Part shown: piece after piece, positions 44,840 to 54,516 of the stretch
Layout: each line of letters starts with the position of its first letter
Numbering within the stretch: the stretch's first letter is position 1
Source of the DNA: an uncultured PS1 clade bacterium
GTDB taxonomy: Bacteria; Pseudomonadota; Alphaproteobacteria; MED-G09
Reading direction: 5' to 3'
Assembly (NCBI GenBank): GCA_902537725.1
Contig: CACBCD010000006.1
Location: 1 to 59,174, forward strand
DNA length: 59,174 nucleotides
The notes under the pieces: model-generated
The model's database searches: none
What the model was told of the DNA's origin: nothing
The model's input: the letters and a program-made list of their open reading frames with translations, nothing else
Made by a program: the position numbers and the translations under genes

Positions 44840-45636
44840 GCAAGCATCTCATTTACATTAGACTCAGTTTCTTTTACTTTAAACTTAATTGATCCAAAAT
44901 TTTTGTTTTGACTTATCTCAATCAACCCCTCTTTAGAAAGTTCTAAGGATGCAGAAAAAATAGAAGCTAAAGAACTTCTTCTAAATAAAATTCCTTCTTC
45001 GGTTGTATCATTATTTATTGGAAGAAAATCTTCAATTTTTGTCCAATCAATGGCAGTTCCAAGCATTTTCTCTAATCTATTTCTAGCATCCTCAATTGAA
45101 AATATTGAAAAAACTCTTGGTTTCCATTTATTATCATAATTTCTATTTCTTAATCCAGAATATGAAGATATTAGATCAAAGAGAGTATCTTTATGATTAA
45201 AATTTTTGATTAAAAATATAGGCTCAGGCATACCTCTTCTAAAAACATGAATACCCTCTCTGTCTCTTGTCAAAAGACTTGAACCAACCTCTCTCATTGC
45301 CTCAAGTCTTCTTAATCTAAAAGCAAGGATAGCAGATAATTCTTGAGCAGATACATCCTCATCATCCTCTATGGGTAAGAGTAATTTTGATTTTAAAAAA
45401 GCTAGCCAAGACGCCATAACTATATAATCAGCTGCTAAATCAATATCAATTCTTTTCATTTGATCGATAAAATTTAAATATTGAGAAGCTAAATCCAGTA
45501 TTGAAATTTCTAAAAGATCAACTTTTTGTTCTTTGGCTAATGTTAATAATAAATCTAAAGGCCCTTCATAACCATCTAAATTGACATGAAACAAATCTAA
45601 CTGTTCATTATAATTATTATCCAAGCCATTCTCCAT
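44836..45636 (-). CDS. scpA: Segregation and condensation protein A
   Basis: ScpA is the kleisin that bridges Smc heads. The product has the N-terminal FHVNLDGYEGPLDLLLTL motif, a helical middle containing YIVMASWLAFLKSKLLLP, and a C-terminal winged helix. The ATG at 45636 (MENGLDNN) is the likely start. A GTG at 45672 would add 12 residues. A 160-nt gap (45637-45796) separates it from the LysM gene. In many relatives nagZ lies here, and no trace of it is visible. Confidence 0.92.
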   Translation of the reverse strand: MENGLDNNYNEQLDLFHVNLDGYEGPLDLLLTLAKEQKVDLLEISILDLASQYLNFIDQMKRIDIDLAADYIVMASWLAFLKSKLLLPIEDDEDVSAQELSAILAFRLRRLEAMREVGSSLLTRDREGIHVFRRGMPEPIFLIKNFNHKDTLFDLISSYSGLRNRNYDNKWKPRVFSIFSIEDARNRLEKMLGTAIDWTKIEDFLPINNDTTEEGILFRRSSLASIFSASLELSKEGLIEISQNKNFGSIKFKVKETESNVNEMLA

Positions 45637-45796
45637 AACACAATATATAGCTTTTATTTTACCAATATACACTATATAACTGATAATTAATGGTTATATT
45701 TTATTTAATTATAGATGAATAAGATAATTAAAGTATATTCAAATATAAAACTATCTAATTAAATCAATAATTTAATAACCAATCATAAAGTAGTTA

Positions 45797-46453
45797 TTAA
45801 TCTTTTTGAGAGAGAATTTGGCATCTAAAATTTAAATTTAGCAGACTATTACAATAATTTTGGGCCATATCAATATTTTCAATATTAGTTGTAATGATTC
45901 GGTATTTAAGGTCTTCACCTGGAAGAAGTAATCTTTGACCTACTCTAATTTTATCAGGATTGGTAAGATTATTTAATTCAATAATCTTTTTTGATGTTGT
46001 TGAGAATTTTCTGGCAATTGTTGAAACAGTATCCCCTTTTTTAATATTAATTACTATATTGGTTGGAAGGATTTTTTCGATTTTAATTATTCTATCTTTT
46101 AAAAAATCTTGTAATTTAAGTTTTTTTAAATGAATTTCAGCATCTTCAAGTTTTGAAAAAGTTCCAAAAAGTAAAGAAAAATAATTTACGTTTAACTTTC
46201 TCTCTTCAAAAATACTCTCAAGTGAGCCACAGGGTTCATTTGAGTTATTCCAAAGGGAGTAAACACAAGGAATATTTAAAGGTCTTTTAACTTCAGGAGT
46301 ATTTTTTGGAAGTTCTCTAATGGGTCCATCTGGTGGATAAATAGTAGGTATTTCGCTATTAGAATTAATATATAAAAAGGAACCAATAACTATTATTACT
46401 GAGGAAGTTATAAAGAATATAAAAATATTCTTTTTCATTTTATCTAAGCTCAT
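45797..46453 (-). CDS. Membrane-anchored LysM domain protein with SPOR-like ends
   Basis: The 218-aa protein has an N-terminal membrane anchor (about 9-29), a Pro-rich stretch and a LysM domain (about 136-180: IKKGDTVSTIARKFSTTSKK and LNNLTNPDKIRVGQRLLLPG) that binds peptidoglycan. The C-terminal RIITTNIENIDMAQNYCNSL and a central segment around FGTFSKLEDAEIHLKKL look SPOR-like. In other alphaproteobacteria a SPOR protein follows argS. ATG 46453 overlaps the argS stop by 14 nt; ATG 46438 (MKKNIFIFF) is an equally good start. Confidence 0.78.
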   Translation of the reverse strand: MSLDKMKKNIFIFFITSSVIIVIGSFLYINSNSEIPTIYPPDGPIRELPKNTPEVKRPLNIPCVYSLWNNSNEPCGSLESIFEERKLNVNYFSLLFGTFSKLEDAEIHLKKLKLQDFLKDRIIKIEKILPTNIVINIKKGDTVSTIARKFSTTSKKIIELNNLTNPDKIRVGQRLLLPGEDLKYRIITTNIENIDMAQNYCNSLLNLNFRCQILSQKD

Positions 46454-48179
46454 CTATTGCATTTATGCCTAATAATCTTAATCCTTCAGATATTGTAATT
46501 TTTACAGACATAATTAGAGCTAATCTTGCTTTGGTCTCATCCAAATTATTAATATTTAAAACCTTTAAATTATTATCTTCATTGCCTAAATTCCAATAAG
46601 AATGAAATGAAGAAGCTAAGTCTCTGAGGTAGAAAGCAACTCTATGGGGCTCTCTGTATATAGCTGATTGTTCAATTATTCTGGGAAAACTTGAGATTAT
46701 TTTTATAAGCTCAATATCATAAGAATTTGCTAAAAGAGAGAGATTTGTATCATTAATTAAATTCTCATCAATAATAAAAAGTTTTTCATCTCTAACTTTT
46801 CTAATGATAGAACTTATTCTAGCATGAGCATATTGAATATAAAAAATTGGATTATCCTTTGTTTGCTCTTTAACTAAATCATAATCAAAATCTAATGGCG
46901 CATCATTTTTTCTAGTCACCATCATAAATCTAACAGCGTCTGAGCCTACTTCATCAACTAAATCTCTTAAAGTAATGAAGCTCCCAGATCTCTTTGACAT
47001 TTTTATAACGTTTCCACTTCTCATAAGCCTCACAAGCTGACAAACCTTTACCTCTAAATTGGATTTTGAGTTAGTTACTGCATTTACGGCAGATGTTACC
47101 CTAGAAATATATCCAGAATGATCAGCACCCCAGATATTAATCATCTTATAGAAACCTCTATTAAACTTGTCTTTATGGTAAGCTATATCGGGCATAAAGT
47201 AAGTCCACGAACCATCATGCTTTTTAACAACTCTATCCTCATCATCACCAAAATTTTTTGACTTAAAAAGTATATGCTTTTTTTTCGACCATTCAGATTT
47301 TAAAACACCCTTAGGAGGAGTAGTTTCACCTTCATATAAAAGATTTGATTTTTCCATTTCATTAAAAACATCTTCAACAAAACCATCATTAAGAAGTTTA
47401 TTTTCAGAGGTAAAAACATCATGATTTATCTGCAGTAAACTTAAATCTTTTTTTATAATATTAAGCATAGAGTTAATTGAAAATTCTTTTACTATCGGAA
47501 GCCAGTGCTCTTCATCAGTATCTAAAAAAGATTCTTTGTATTTACTTTTGAGGTCAATACCAACAGATTTTAAATAATCACCTGGATATAAGCCCTCAGG
47601 AATTTCATCAATGCTCTCACCACAGGCTTCCTTATATCTAATAAAAACTGAACGAGCTAGTTTATCTACCTGTTCTCCTGCATCATTTACATAATACTCT
47701 TTGCAAACATTATAGCCGACTTTTTTTAAAATATTCGATAAAGTATCTCCAAAAACAGCTCCTCTTGTGTGACCGACGTGGAGAGGTCCTGTTGGATTTG
47801 CAGATACATACTCAAGGTTTATTTTTTCATTTTTGCCAAAATCTGTATTACCGTATTTTTCTTTCTTTTCTAAAATAATAGGTAATAAATTCCACCAAAT
47901 ATGTTTTTTGAGGTAAATATTTATAAAACCTTTTCCAGCTACTTGAACCTCTTCAAAGTCGGGGTTATCTTTTATTAAGTCAATAATAGTAGAGGCAATT
48001 TCTTGAGGAGATTTTTTTAGTTTTCCTGAAAGAACCATTGAAGCATTTGTCGATAGATCTCCAAGAGAGGATTCTTTGGGTAACTCAAAAGATATATTCT
48101 CTAAATCACTTTCTTTGAGAGTAAACTCATCTAGTAAAATATTTTTAATCTTATCTCTATAATAATTTATTATATTCAT
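46440..48179 (-). CDS. argS: Arginyl-tRNA synthetase
   Basis: The 579-aa class I synthetase has an N-terminal Add1 domain and the HIGH-type motif in NPTGPLHVGHTRGAVFGDTL. It also has the KMSK-equivalent KMSKRSGSFITL and a C-terminal DALR anticodon-binding domain (YIQYAHARISSIIRKV). It ligates Arg to tRNA-Arg. It is downstream of dgt by a single nt and is followed by the LysM gene. Confidence 0.96.
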   Translation of the reverse strand: MNIINYYRDKIKNILLDEFTLKESDLENISFELPKESSLGDLSTNASMVLSGKLKKSPQEIASTIIDLIKDNPDFEEVQVAGKGFINIYLKKHIWWNLLPIILEKKEKYGNTDFGKNEKINLEYVSANPTGPLHVGHTRGAVFGDTLSNILKKVGYNVCKEYYVNDAGEQVDKLARSVFIRYKEACGESIDEIPEGLYPGDYLKSVGIDLKSKYKESFLDTDEEHWLPIVKEFSINSMLNIIKKDLSLLQINHDVFTSENKLLNDGFVEDVFNEMEKSNLLYEGETTPPKGVLKSEWSKKKHILFKSKNFGDDEDRVVKKHDGSWTYFMPDIAYHKDKFNRGFYKMINIWGADHSGYISRVTSAVNAVTNSKSNLEVKVCQLVRLMRSGNVIKMSKRSGSFITLRDLVDEVGSDAVRFMMVTRKNDAPLDFDYDLVKEQTKDNPIFYIQYAHARISSIIRKVRDEKLFIIDENLINDTNLSLLANSYDIELIKIISSFPRIIEQSAIYREPHRVAFYLRDLASSFHSYWNLGNEDNNLKVLNINNLDETKARLALIMSVKITISEGLRLLGINAIDELR

Positions 48180-48180
48180 T

Positions 48181-49344
48181 TTAATACCCAGGATGATCTA
48201 ATAAATCTTCACCATAGAGTCTAGCATGATTTTCAACTACAGATCTATCAGTCATAGAGGCAATATAATCACAAATAACTCTTGCAGTAATTTTAGAATA
48301 TGGACTATCACATTTTTCTTTTAATTTAATTGGAAGAAGATCAATATTTTTAATTAATTTAGAGAAAATTTCTTCAATTATTCTCATTGATTTTACCCTC
48401 TCCTTTTCAATAGAGTTATGTTCGTAGACACGCGATCTTAAAAAATTTCTTATTTGAGTATCTTGCGAAATAAAAAAATCTGAAAAACTTGCAATTAAGC
48501 CATTATGAGATCTAATTTCCTCGGCATTCTTAGGACTAACTTTACGTATATTTTTTTTTGTATTCTTGATCAAGTCATTTACCATAAGACCTATTAATCT
48601 TCTAATTAACTCTTTAACAATCATGTAATTATCAATACCTTTAAATTCTGAATTAATTTCTTTTATAATTTCTGAAAATAATTCAATATTTTTTAAATCA
48701 TCTAAAGAAATGAAACCTGCTCTAAATCCATCATCAATATCATGATTATTATAAGCTATATCATCTGATAAAGAGGCAATTTGAGCCTCAAGCCCAGGAT
48801 AAGAATTTAACTCTAAATCATGACGTTTATTATATTCTTTAATAACAATATGAGGATCTAAAAGTGGACCATTATGTTTAACAACCCCCTCTAACGTTTC
48901 CCAGGTTAAATTTAAACCATTAAATGAAGGATACCTCTCCTCTAAAGAGGTTAAAATTCTCAAAGTTTGAGCATTATGATCAAAACCATCATAATCATTC
49001 ATACATTTGTTTAAAACTTCCTCTCCAGAATGAGCAAAAGGTGGGTGACCAAGGTCATGAGATAAAGCTAAAACCTCTGCTAAATCTTCATCTAAACCAA
49101 GCCTTCTAGAAATAGACCTAGAAATTTGACTTACTTCAAGAGAGTGGGTTAAACGCGTTCTATAATAATCACCTGTATGAGCCAGAAAAACCTGCGTTTT
49201 ATGTTTTAATAATCTGAATGAATCTGAATGGATGACTCTATCCCTATCTCTCTGGAAAGGATTTCTGTTTTTACTTTCATTTTCATTATGCAGTCTACCC
49301 TTTGAATTTTCAAAGGATGTTGAAAAGATAGCTTTTTTTATCAT
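48181..49344 (-). CDS. dgt: dGTPase-like deoxynucleoside triphosphate triphosphohydrolase
   Basis: The 387-aa HD-domain enzyme has NPFQRDRDRVIHSDSFRLLKHKTQVF, RTRLTHSLEVSQISR with the first His, and ALSHDLGHPPFAHSGEEVL with the HD pair. A later DIAYNNHDIDDG supplies the remaining metal ligand. It hydrolyses dNTPs to deoxynucleoside plus triphosphate and so controls dNTP pools. The ATG is 1 nt downstream of a long hairpin that includes its AGGA ribosome site. It lies between hppA and argS. Confidence 0.93.
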   Translation of the reverse strand: MIKKAIFSTSFENSKGRLHNENESKNRNPFQRDRDRVIHSDSFRLLKHKTQVFLAHTGDYYRTRLTHSLEVSQISRSISRRLGLDEDLAEVLALSHDLGHPPFAHSGEEVLNKCMNDYDGFDHNAQTLRILTSLEERYPSFNGLNLTWETLEGVVKHNGPLLDPHIVIKEYNKRHDLELNSYPGLEAQIASLSDDIAYNNHDIDDGFRAGFISLDDLKNIELFSEIIKEINSEFKGIDNYMIVKELIRRLIGLMVNDLIKNTKKNIRKVSPKNAEEIRSHNGLIASFSDFFISQDTQIRNFLRSRVYEHNSIEKERVKSMRIIEEIFSKLIKNIDLLPIKLKEKCDSPYSKITARVICDYIASMTDRSVVENHARLYGEDLLDHPGY

Positions 49345-49345
49345 T

Positions 49346-49383
49346 AGAGATTCCTATTATTGAATAAAATAACAGGAATCTCT
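49346..49383 (-). promoter_or_regulatory. Hairpin that includes the dgt ribosome-binding site
   Basis: Read on the minus strand, AGAGATTCCT (49383-49374) pairs perfectly with AGGAATCTCT (49355-49346). Inside, TTATT (49372-49368) also pairs with AATAA (49361-49357) after one mismatch, leaving a 6-nt loop. AGGA of the 3' arm is the only Shine-Dalgarno site for dgt, whose ATG begins 1 nt later. No U-run follows, so it is not a typical terminator. It could fold to hide the dgt start, or serve as an hppA 3' stabiliser. Function is inferred. Confidence 0.6.
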
Positions 49384-49412
49384 CTGATTTAAAAATTTTA
49401 TATAACTAAAAT

Positions 49413-51515
49413 TTAATGAGCTAAAATAGCTAGTAGCAATAATGCAACAATATTAGTAATTTTAATCATTGGGTTAATAGCAGGTCCTGCTGTATCTTTA
49501 TAAGGGTCTCCAACAGTATCACCAGTAACAGCAGCTTTATGGGCCTCTGATCCTTTTCCGCCATGATTACCATCTTCAATATATTTTTTTGCATTATCCC
49601 ATGCACCACCACCAGCTGTCATAGAAAGAGCTACAAATAAACCAGTGACAATTACCCCAAGAAGCATAGCTCCTAATGCCGAAAAGGCATCACCTTTTGT
49701 TGCAATGAAATTAATAAAATAAAATAAAATAACTGGTGACAGCAATGGAAGTAATGAAGGTATAATCATTTCTTTAATTGCTGATTTTGTAAGAAGATCA
49801 ACAGCTCTTGAATAATCAGGTTTATCTTTTCCTGTCATAATTCCAGGCTTCTCTTTAAATTGAAGCCTAACTTCTTCAACAATGGCCGAACCAGCTCTTC
49901 CAACTGCAGTCATTCCCATAGCGGCAAATAAATACGGAAGCATTCCTCCAACTAACAAACCTACGACTACATAAGGATTTGATAGTGAAAAATCTGTTGA
50001 AACACCATAAAAGTAACTTCCTTCAACAGCATTAGATGTAAAATAATCGATGTCTGCAGTGTAAGCACCAAATAAAACTAAAGCACCTAAACCAGCAGAA
50101 CCAATTGCATAGCCCTTTGTTACAGCTTTTGTGGTATTTCCAACAGCGTCCAAAGCATCGGTTGTATTTCTAACATCTTCAGGTAATTCTGACATTTCTG
50201 CGATACCACCAGCATTATCGGTAACAGGCCCAAAAGCATCTAAGGCTACAACCATACCGGCTAATGCGAGCATAGTGGTTACAGCAATGGCAATACCAAA
50301 TAACCCTGCTAAACTATATGTGACGATAATACCGAAAACTATTACAAGCGCAGGAAGGGCCGTTGATTCCATTGAAACAGCTAAACCTTGAATAACATTT
50401 GTGCCATGTCCAGTTTCTGATGATTTAGCAATTGACTGAACAGGACGATAATCAACACCAGTGTAATACTCAGTAATCCATATAATTAAACCAGTAATAG
50501 CTAACCCAATAACACCACAAATATACAAATCAAGACCAGTGAAGGAAATATCATCTATAGAGAGATTTGTATTAAAGCCTACTACCAAGTCTGTTACAAA
50601 ATATAAAACAATTAATGATAAGATAGCAGTAGCAATAAAACCTCTGTATAGAGCACCCATGATTGAATTATTTTTACCTAGTTTAACGAAATAAGTCCCT
50701 AGTATTGATGTTATTACGCAAGCGGCACAAATTGCCATTGGATAAATCATCATAATAACATTACCAGTAAAAAATATTGATGCTAAAACCATCGTAGCCA
50801 CAACTGTTACAGCATATGTTTCAAAAAGATCTGCAGCCATTCCAGCACAGTCCCCAACGTTATCACCAACATTATCAGCAATTGTCGCAGGATTTCGAGG
50901 ATCATCTTCAGGAATACCGGCCTCAACCTTTCCTACAAGATCTCCACCCACATCAGCACCTTTGGTAAAAATTCCTCCACCTAATCTAGCAAAAATTGAA
51001 ATCAACGAAGAACCAAAACCAAGAGCCACTAAGGCATCAATAACAACTCTATCGTTTTCAGGAGTCCAAACATTTGTTAAAATATAATAATAAACTGAAA
51101 CAGCCAATAGTGCTAAACCAGCAACAAGCATTCCTGTAACTGCCCCAGACTTAAAAGCAATACCTAGACCACTAGCCAAGCTTATTGAGGAGGCTTGGGT
51201 TGTTCTTACATTCGCTCTTACAGATACTAACATACCTATATAACCAGCTATACCTGACATGACAGACCCAATTAAAAAGCCAATCGCTACCTCAAGACCA
51301 AGTAAGAAATATGAAATTATAAGGATTACTATGCCAACTATTGCTATTGTACTATATTGTCTAGATAAATATGCTCCAGCCCCTTCTTGAATGGCTTTTG
51401 CTATTTCTTGCATTTTTTCATTTCCAGTATCTGATGATAAAACTGAAAAAGAAGTAATTATTCCATAAAGAACAGCTAAAATTCCAGATCCAATAATTAG
51501 ATGCATAATATCCAT
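49413..51515 (-). CDS. hppA: K+-insensitive pyrophosphate-energised proton pump
   Basis: The 700-aa membrane pyrophosphatase has about 16 helices. The catalytic loop reads [18 protein letters not shown] then [20 protein letters not shown], and a second PPi site lies at [19 protein letters not shown]. The [10 protein letters not shown] segment has Lys, which marks the K+-independent class (Ala in K+-dependent pumps). It couples PPi hydrolysis to proton export. ATG 51515 is preceded by GGAGG 7 nt upstream. A GTG at 51530 overlaps that site. Its transcript continues to dgt through the hairpin. Confidence 0.96.
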   Translation of the reverse strand: MDIMHLIIGSGILAVLYGIITSFSVLSSDTGNEKMQEIAKAIQEGAGAYLSRQYSTIAIVGIVILIISYFLLGLEVAIGFLIGSVMSGIAGYIGMLVSVRANVRTTQASSISLASGLGIAFKSGAVTGMLVAGLALLAVSVYYYILTNVWTPENDRVVIDALVALGFGSSLISIFARLGGGIFTKGADVGGDLVGKVEAGIPEDDPRNPATIADNVGDNVGDCAGMAADLFETYAVTVVATMVLASIFFTGNVIMMIYPMAICAACVITSILGTYFVKLGKNNSIMGALYRGFIATAILSLIVLYFVTDLVVGFNTNLSIDDISFTGLDLYICGVIGLAITGLIIWITEYYTGVDYRPVQSIAKSSETGHGTNVIQGLAVSMESTALPALVIVFGIIVTYSLAGLFGIAIAVTTMLALAGMVVALDAFGPVTDNAGGIAEMSELPEDVRNTTDALDAVGNTTKAVTKGYAIGSAGLGALVLFGAYTADIDYFTSNAVEGSYFYGVSTDFSLSNPYVVVGLLVGGMLPYLFAAMGMTAVGRAGSAIVEEVRLQFKEKPGIMTGKDKPDYSRAVDLLTKSAIKEMIIPSLLPLLSPVILFYFINFIATKGDAFSALGAMLLGVIVTGLFVALSMTAGGGAWDNAKKYIEDGNHGGKGSEAHKAAVTGDTVGDPYKDTAGPAINPMIKITNIVALLLLAILAH

Positions 51516-51600
51516 AATAATTTCCTCCACATTATTAAAAAACTAGTTTGATTTTGACGAACATTGCCAAAACAAAATCCAAATATCAAGTTAAACATTC

Positions 51601-52527
51601 CTAGAATTTATGCTTATAACCATCTAAATTAGTTATGTCATCAAAATCAGTTATATTTATGTTTCTTCCTTTTTTCATTTTACCAATTTCAGTAATATTT
51701 TTATTTCTATCTAAACCCTTTTTTCCGGTAAATAATAACTCATAATCATCACCGCCATTTATAATCAGTTCCTTTAATTTGGGATATTTCGATAAAATAA
51801 CTTTAGCGGAATTAGATATAGGAATTTTATTAAAATTAATATCCGCACCTAATTTTGAAGTTCTACATATATTTAATAAATCACTATAAAGACCATCAGA
51901 TATATCTGTAGAGGCTGAAGCATTATTATTTATATAATTAACTAAATCTATTCTTGGATTTGGTTTTAAATATCTATTTAATAAATAATCTTTATGTTTT
52001 TTTAAAATATTAATTTTTCTCTTTTTTCTACAAAATAAACCCAATGCGGAGTCACCAATTGTTCCTGAAACATAAATGTAATCTCCACTTTTAGCTGAAG
52101 ATCTTCTTATAAATCTATTATTAACCAAACTGCCAAAAATTGTGAGGGATAGAACTGTTTCACCTTCAGTTTTTGTGGTATCTCCACCAATTAAACTCAA
52201 CTTAAATAAATTAATATCAGACTTTAAGCCCTTCATAAAATTACTTATCCATTTTTGATCGATATTTCTACCAACCGAAAAATTGAATAAACAATATTTT
52301 GGCTTAACTCCCTTTGAAATTATGTCTGAAACGTTCACTCGAATAAGTTTTTGAGCTATATGATAAGGTCTGTCTTTAGAAAAAAAATGAATATTTTCAC
52401 AAATTGTATCAGTAGAATAGATTTTATTATCTACAAGACCTACGTCATCAGTGAAGTTTAAAGAGTTTTTTGAATTTTTTCCCCCAGAAATGAGATATTT
52501 TTTTATAAAATCAAATTCTGTAATCAT
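51601..52527 (-). CDS. thiL: Thiamine-monophosphate kinase
   Basis: ThiL phosphorylates thiamine monophosphate to the active diphosphate. The protein (308 aa from ATG 52527) has EFDFIKKYL at the start, the metal/ATP motif FTDDVGLV and STDTICENIHF, LSLIGGDTTKTEGE, and a C-terminal GGDDYELLFTG loop. An ATG at 52539 is also possible, overlapping nusB. Neither has a clear ribosome site, which suggests coupling to nusB translation. hppA follows after 85 nt on the same strand. Confidence 0.93.
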   Translation of the reverse strand: MITEFDFIKKYLISGGKNSKNSLNFTDDVGLVDNKIYSTDTICENIHFFSKDRPYHIAQKLIRVNVSDIISKGVKPKYCLFNFSVGRNIDQKWISNFMKGLKSDINLFKLSLIGGDTTKTEGETVLSLTIFGSLVNNRFIRRSSAKSGDYIYVSGTIGDSALGLFCRKKRKINILKKHKDYLLNRYLKPNPRIDLVNYINNNASASTDISDGLYSDLLNICRTSKLGADINFNKIPISNSAKVILSKYPKLKELIINGGDDYELLFTGKKGLDRNKNITEIGKMKKGRNINITDFDDITNLDGYKHKF

Positions 52528-52528
52528 T

Positions 52529-52984
52529 TTAAAATTCATTTGGTCTGTAAATTTTTGAAATTTTATCTAAAATACCGTTTATGAAATTTGGCTCATCACC
52601 CTCAAAAAATGACTTTGAAATTTCTATATATTCGTTAATTATTACTTTGACAGGTATATCAATACACTCTCTTAATTCATACAATGCTGATCTTAAGATT
52701 GCTCTTGAAACTGAGTCAATTCTAGATAATGACCAACCAATTAAATTGTCGTTAATATTTAAATCAATATCTTTTTGATTTTTTGTAACACCTTTTAAAA
52801 TTTTAATTAAATGATTTTTATCTGCTTTTCCTGTTTTATTTAATCTTGAAATCTCAATTAAATATTCATCAGTTAATCTTTCAAGAATGCTATTAATTTT
52901 TTTTCCATTTATTTCCATTTCAAATAAAATTTGTACCGCAAATAAACGAGCAGATGATTTTTTATTATGATTACCTGATTTCAA
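52529..52984 (-). CDS. nusB: Transcription antitermination factor NusB (TTG start)
   Basis: The 151-aa all-helical NusB has the RNA-binding N-terminal helix SARLFAVQILFEMEING and the conserved RSALYELRECIDIPVKVIINEYIEISKSF region. It takes part in rRNA antitermination with NusE. The first codon is TTG 52984, 1 nt after the ribH stop. No ATG or GTG occurs before the essential helix, so TTG is taken as the start. Spacing ties it to the riboflavin genes. Confidence 0.92.
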   Translation of the reverse strand: MKSGNHNKKSSARLFAVQILFEMEINGKKINSILERLTDEYLIEISRLNKTGKADKNHLIKILKGVTKNQKDIDLNINDNLIGWSLSRIDSVSRAILRSALYELRECIDIPVKVIINEYIEISKSFFEGDEPNFINGILDKISKIYRPNEF

Positions 52985-52985
52985 A

Positions 52986-53408
52986 TTAAAAATTACCTTT
53001 TAAATCTATAAGCTTTGAGCAAGCTAAGGCAGCGTGATAACCTTTATTATTTTTATTATCACAACTTCTTTCAATTGCTTGTTCTTTATTTTCTACAGTT
53101 AAAATACCATTAGCTATTGAAAGAGAGTAATCTAGGTTAAGATTTGTAATGGCTCTTGCTGACTCATTAATAACAATATCAAAATGACTTGTTTCACCTC
53201 TAATAACACAACCTAAGGCGATAAAGCCATCATAACTGTCTTTATCAGAAATAATTTTTATAGCAGGTCCAATTTCTAAAGCGCCAGGCACATATATTTT
53301 TTTATATTTAATTGAATTTTCATCACAGAATTTAATGGCACCAGTCTCAAGACCATCTGAAATTTCTTTATAATAGTCGGAAATAACTATGCAAATACTT
53401 TTAACCAT
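52986..53408 (-). CDS. ribH: 6,7-dimethyl-8-ribityllumazine synthase
   Basis: RibH condenses the pyrimidine from RibD with the butanone phosphate from RibB. The 140-aa protein has the binding motifs YVPGALEIGPAIKII, GFIALGCVIRGETSHFDIVI with the catalytic His, and SIANGILTVENKEQAIERS. ATG 53408 follows the ribBA TAA directly, and GAGG lies 11 nt upstream. A TTG 18 nt earlier would overlap ribBA. The length is slightly short but complete. Confidence 0.94.
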   Translation of the reverse strand: MVKSICIVISDYYKEISDGLETGAIKFCDENSIKYKKIYVPGALEIGPAIKIISDKDSYDGFIALGCVIRGETSHFDIVINESARAITNLNLDYSLSIANGILTVENKEQAIERSCDNKNNKGYHAALACSKLIDLKGNF

Positions 53409-53409
53409 A

Positions 53410-54516
53410 TTAATTTTTATCCTCAAGAGGTTGACGATTTGAAATTTCTAAATCATAGCCTTCTAAGTTTATTGGTGTCGCATTAGTATCTGAAATTAAA
53501 TTCATTTTTTTTACACCTAAGTCAATTAGTATCTGAGCTCCAACACCATATTCTTTTAATTTGTTTTCTTGTTTTAAATTATTTCCAGAATATTTATCGA
53601 GGAGATTTGATAAAGCATTATCATTGGTGTCTCTCACAAGAATAATTATACCTGAATCAAGATTATTAATTAGATTCATAGACCTTGAGATTAAATTTTT
53701 TCTATTAGGATTTATAGAGATTAAATCTTCAAAAATATTTACTGAATGAACTCTGATTGGAATAACATCACTAGAATTAATCTCTCCTTTTACCAGGGCA
53801 ATATGTTCAGCTTTATCAAGATCATTTTTATAAACTATACAATCCCAATTTCCTCCAAACTCACTTACAATTCTCTCACTTCGAACCTTAGTAATTATAT
53901 GGTCATAGTTTATTCTATATGATATCAAATCAGCAATTGTCCCTATTTTGAGATTAAATCTTTTTGCAACTTCAATTAATTCTGGAAGTCTTGCCATAGT
54001 TCCATCATCATTCATAATTTCACAAATAACACCTGATGGATTTTTTCCTGCAAGTTTTGCTATATCGACAGCGGCTTCAGTATGACCAGCTCTAACTAAA
54101 ACACCGCCTGGACGAGCTTTTATAGGAAAAACATGGCCTGGGGTTACAATATCTGTACTTTTAGCTTTATTTGAAATTGCTGTTGAAATTGTTAGGGCTC
54201 TATCATGTGCTGAAATACCAGTTGTAACCCCCTCCCTAGCTTCGATTGAAACTGTAAATGCCGTCTCATGTCTTGATTTATTATTAGAAGACATTAGAGA
54301 CAATCCCAAATTTTCTACCTTATCTTCATTTAAAGCTAGACAAATTAGACCTCTACCATTTTTTGCCATAAAATTAATTACGTCTGCATTTGCATCTTCT
54401 GCAGGTATAACAAGGTCACCCTCATTTTCTCTATCCTCTGCATCAACAAGAATAAACATATTTCCTTTTGATGCCTCGGTAATAATTTCTTCAATAGGCG
54501 AAATATAATCCTTCAT
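53410..54516 (-). CDS. ribB: RibBA: active DHBP synthase with degenerate GTP cyclohydrolase II domain
   Basis: The 368-aa protein has an N-terminal RibB domain (about 1-200): metal motif AEDRENEGDLVIPA, TPGHVFPIKARPGG, and RAGHTEAAVDIAKLAG. These give it the ribulose-5-phosphate to butanone-phosphate activity. The RibA-like C-terminal domain (about 205-355) keeps the start of the H-S-E-C-L-T-G-D motif only as HSVNIFED (His257), with no zinc cysteines at all. It therefore should not open GTP. This loss is known in some alphaproteobacteria. The ATG overlaps the ribE TGA. Confidence 0.92.
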   Translation of the reverse strand: MKDYISPIEEIITEASKGNMFILVDAEDRENEGDLVIPAEDANADVINFMAKNGRGLICLALNEDKVENLGLSLMSSNNKSRHETAFTVSIEAREGVTTGISAHDRALTISTAISNKAKSTDIVTPGHVFPIKARPGGVLVRAGHTEAAVDIAKLAGKNPSGVICEIMNDDGTMARLPELIEVAKRFNLKIGTIADLISYRINYDHIITKVRSERIVSEFGGNWDCIVYKNDLDKAEHIALVKGEINSSDVIPIRVHSVNIFEDLISINPNRKNLISRSMNLINNLDSGIIILVRDTNDNALSNLLDKYSGNNLKQENKLKEYGVGAQILIDLGVKKMNLISDTNATPINLEGYDLEISNRQPLEDKN

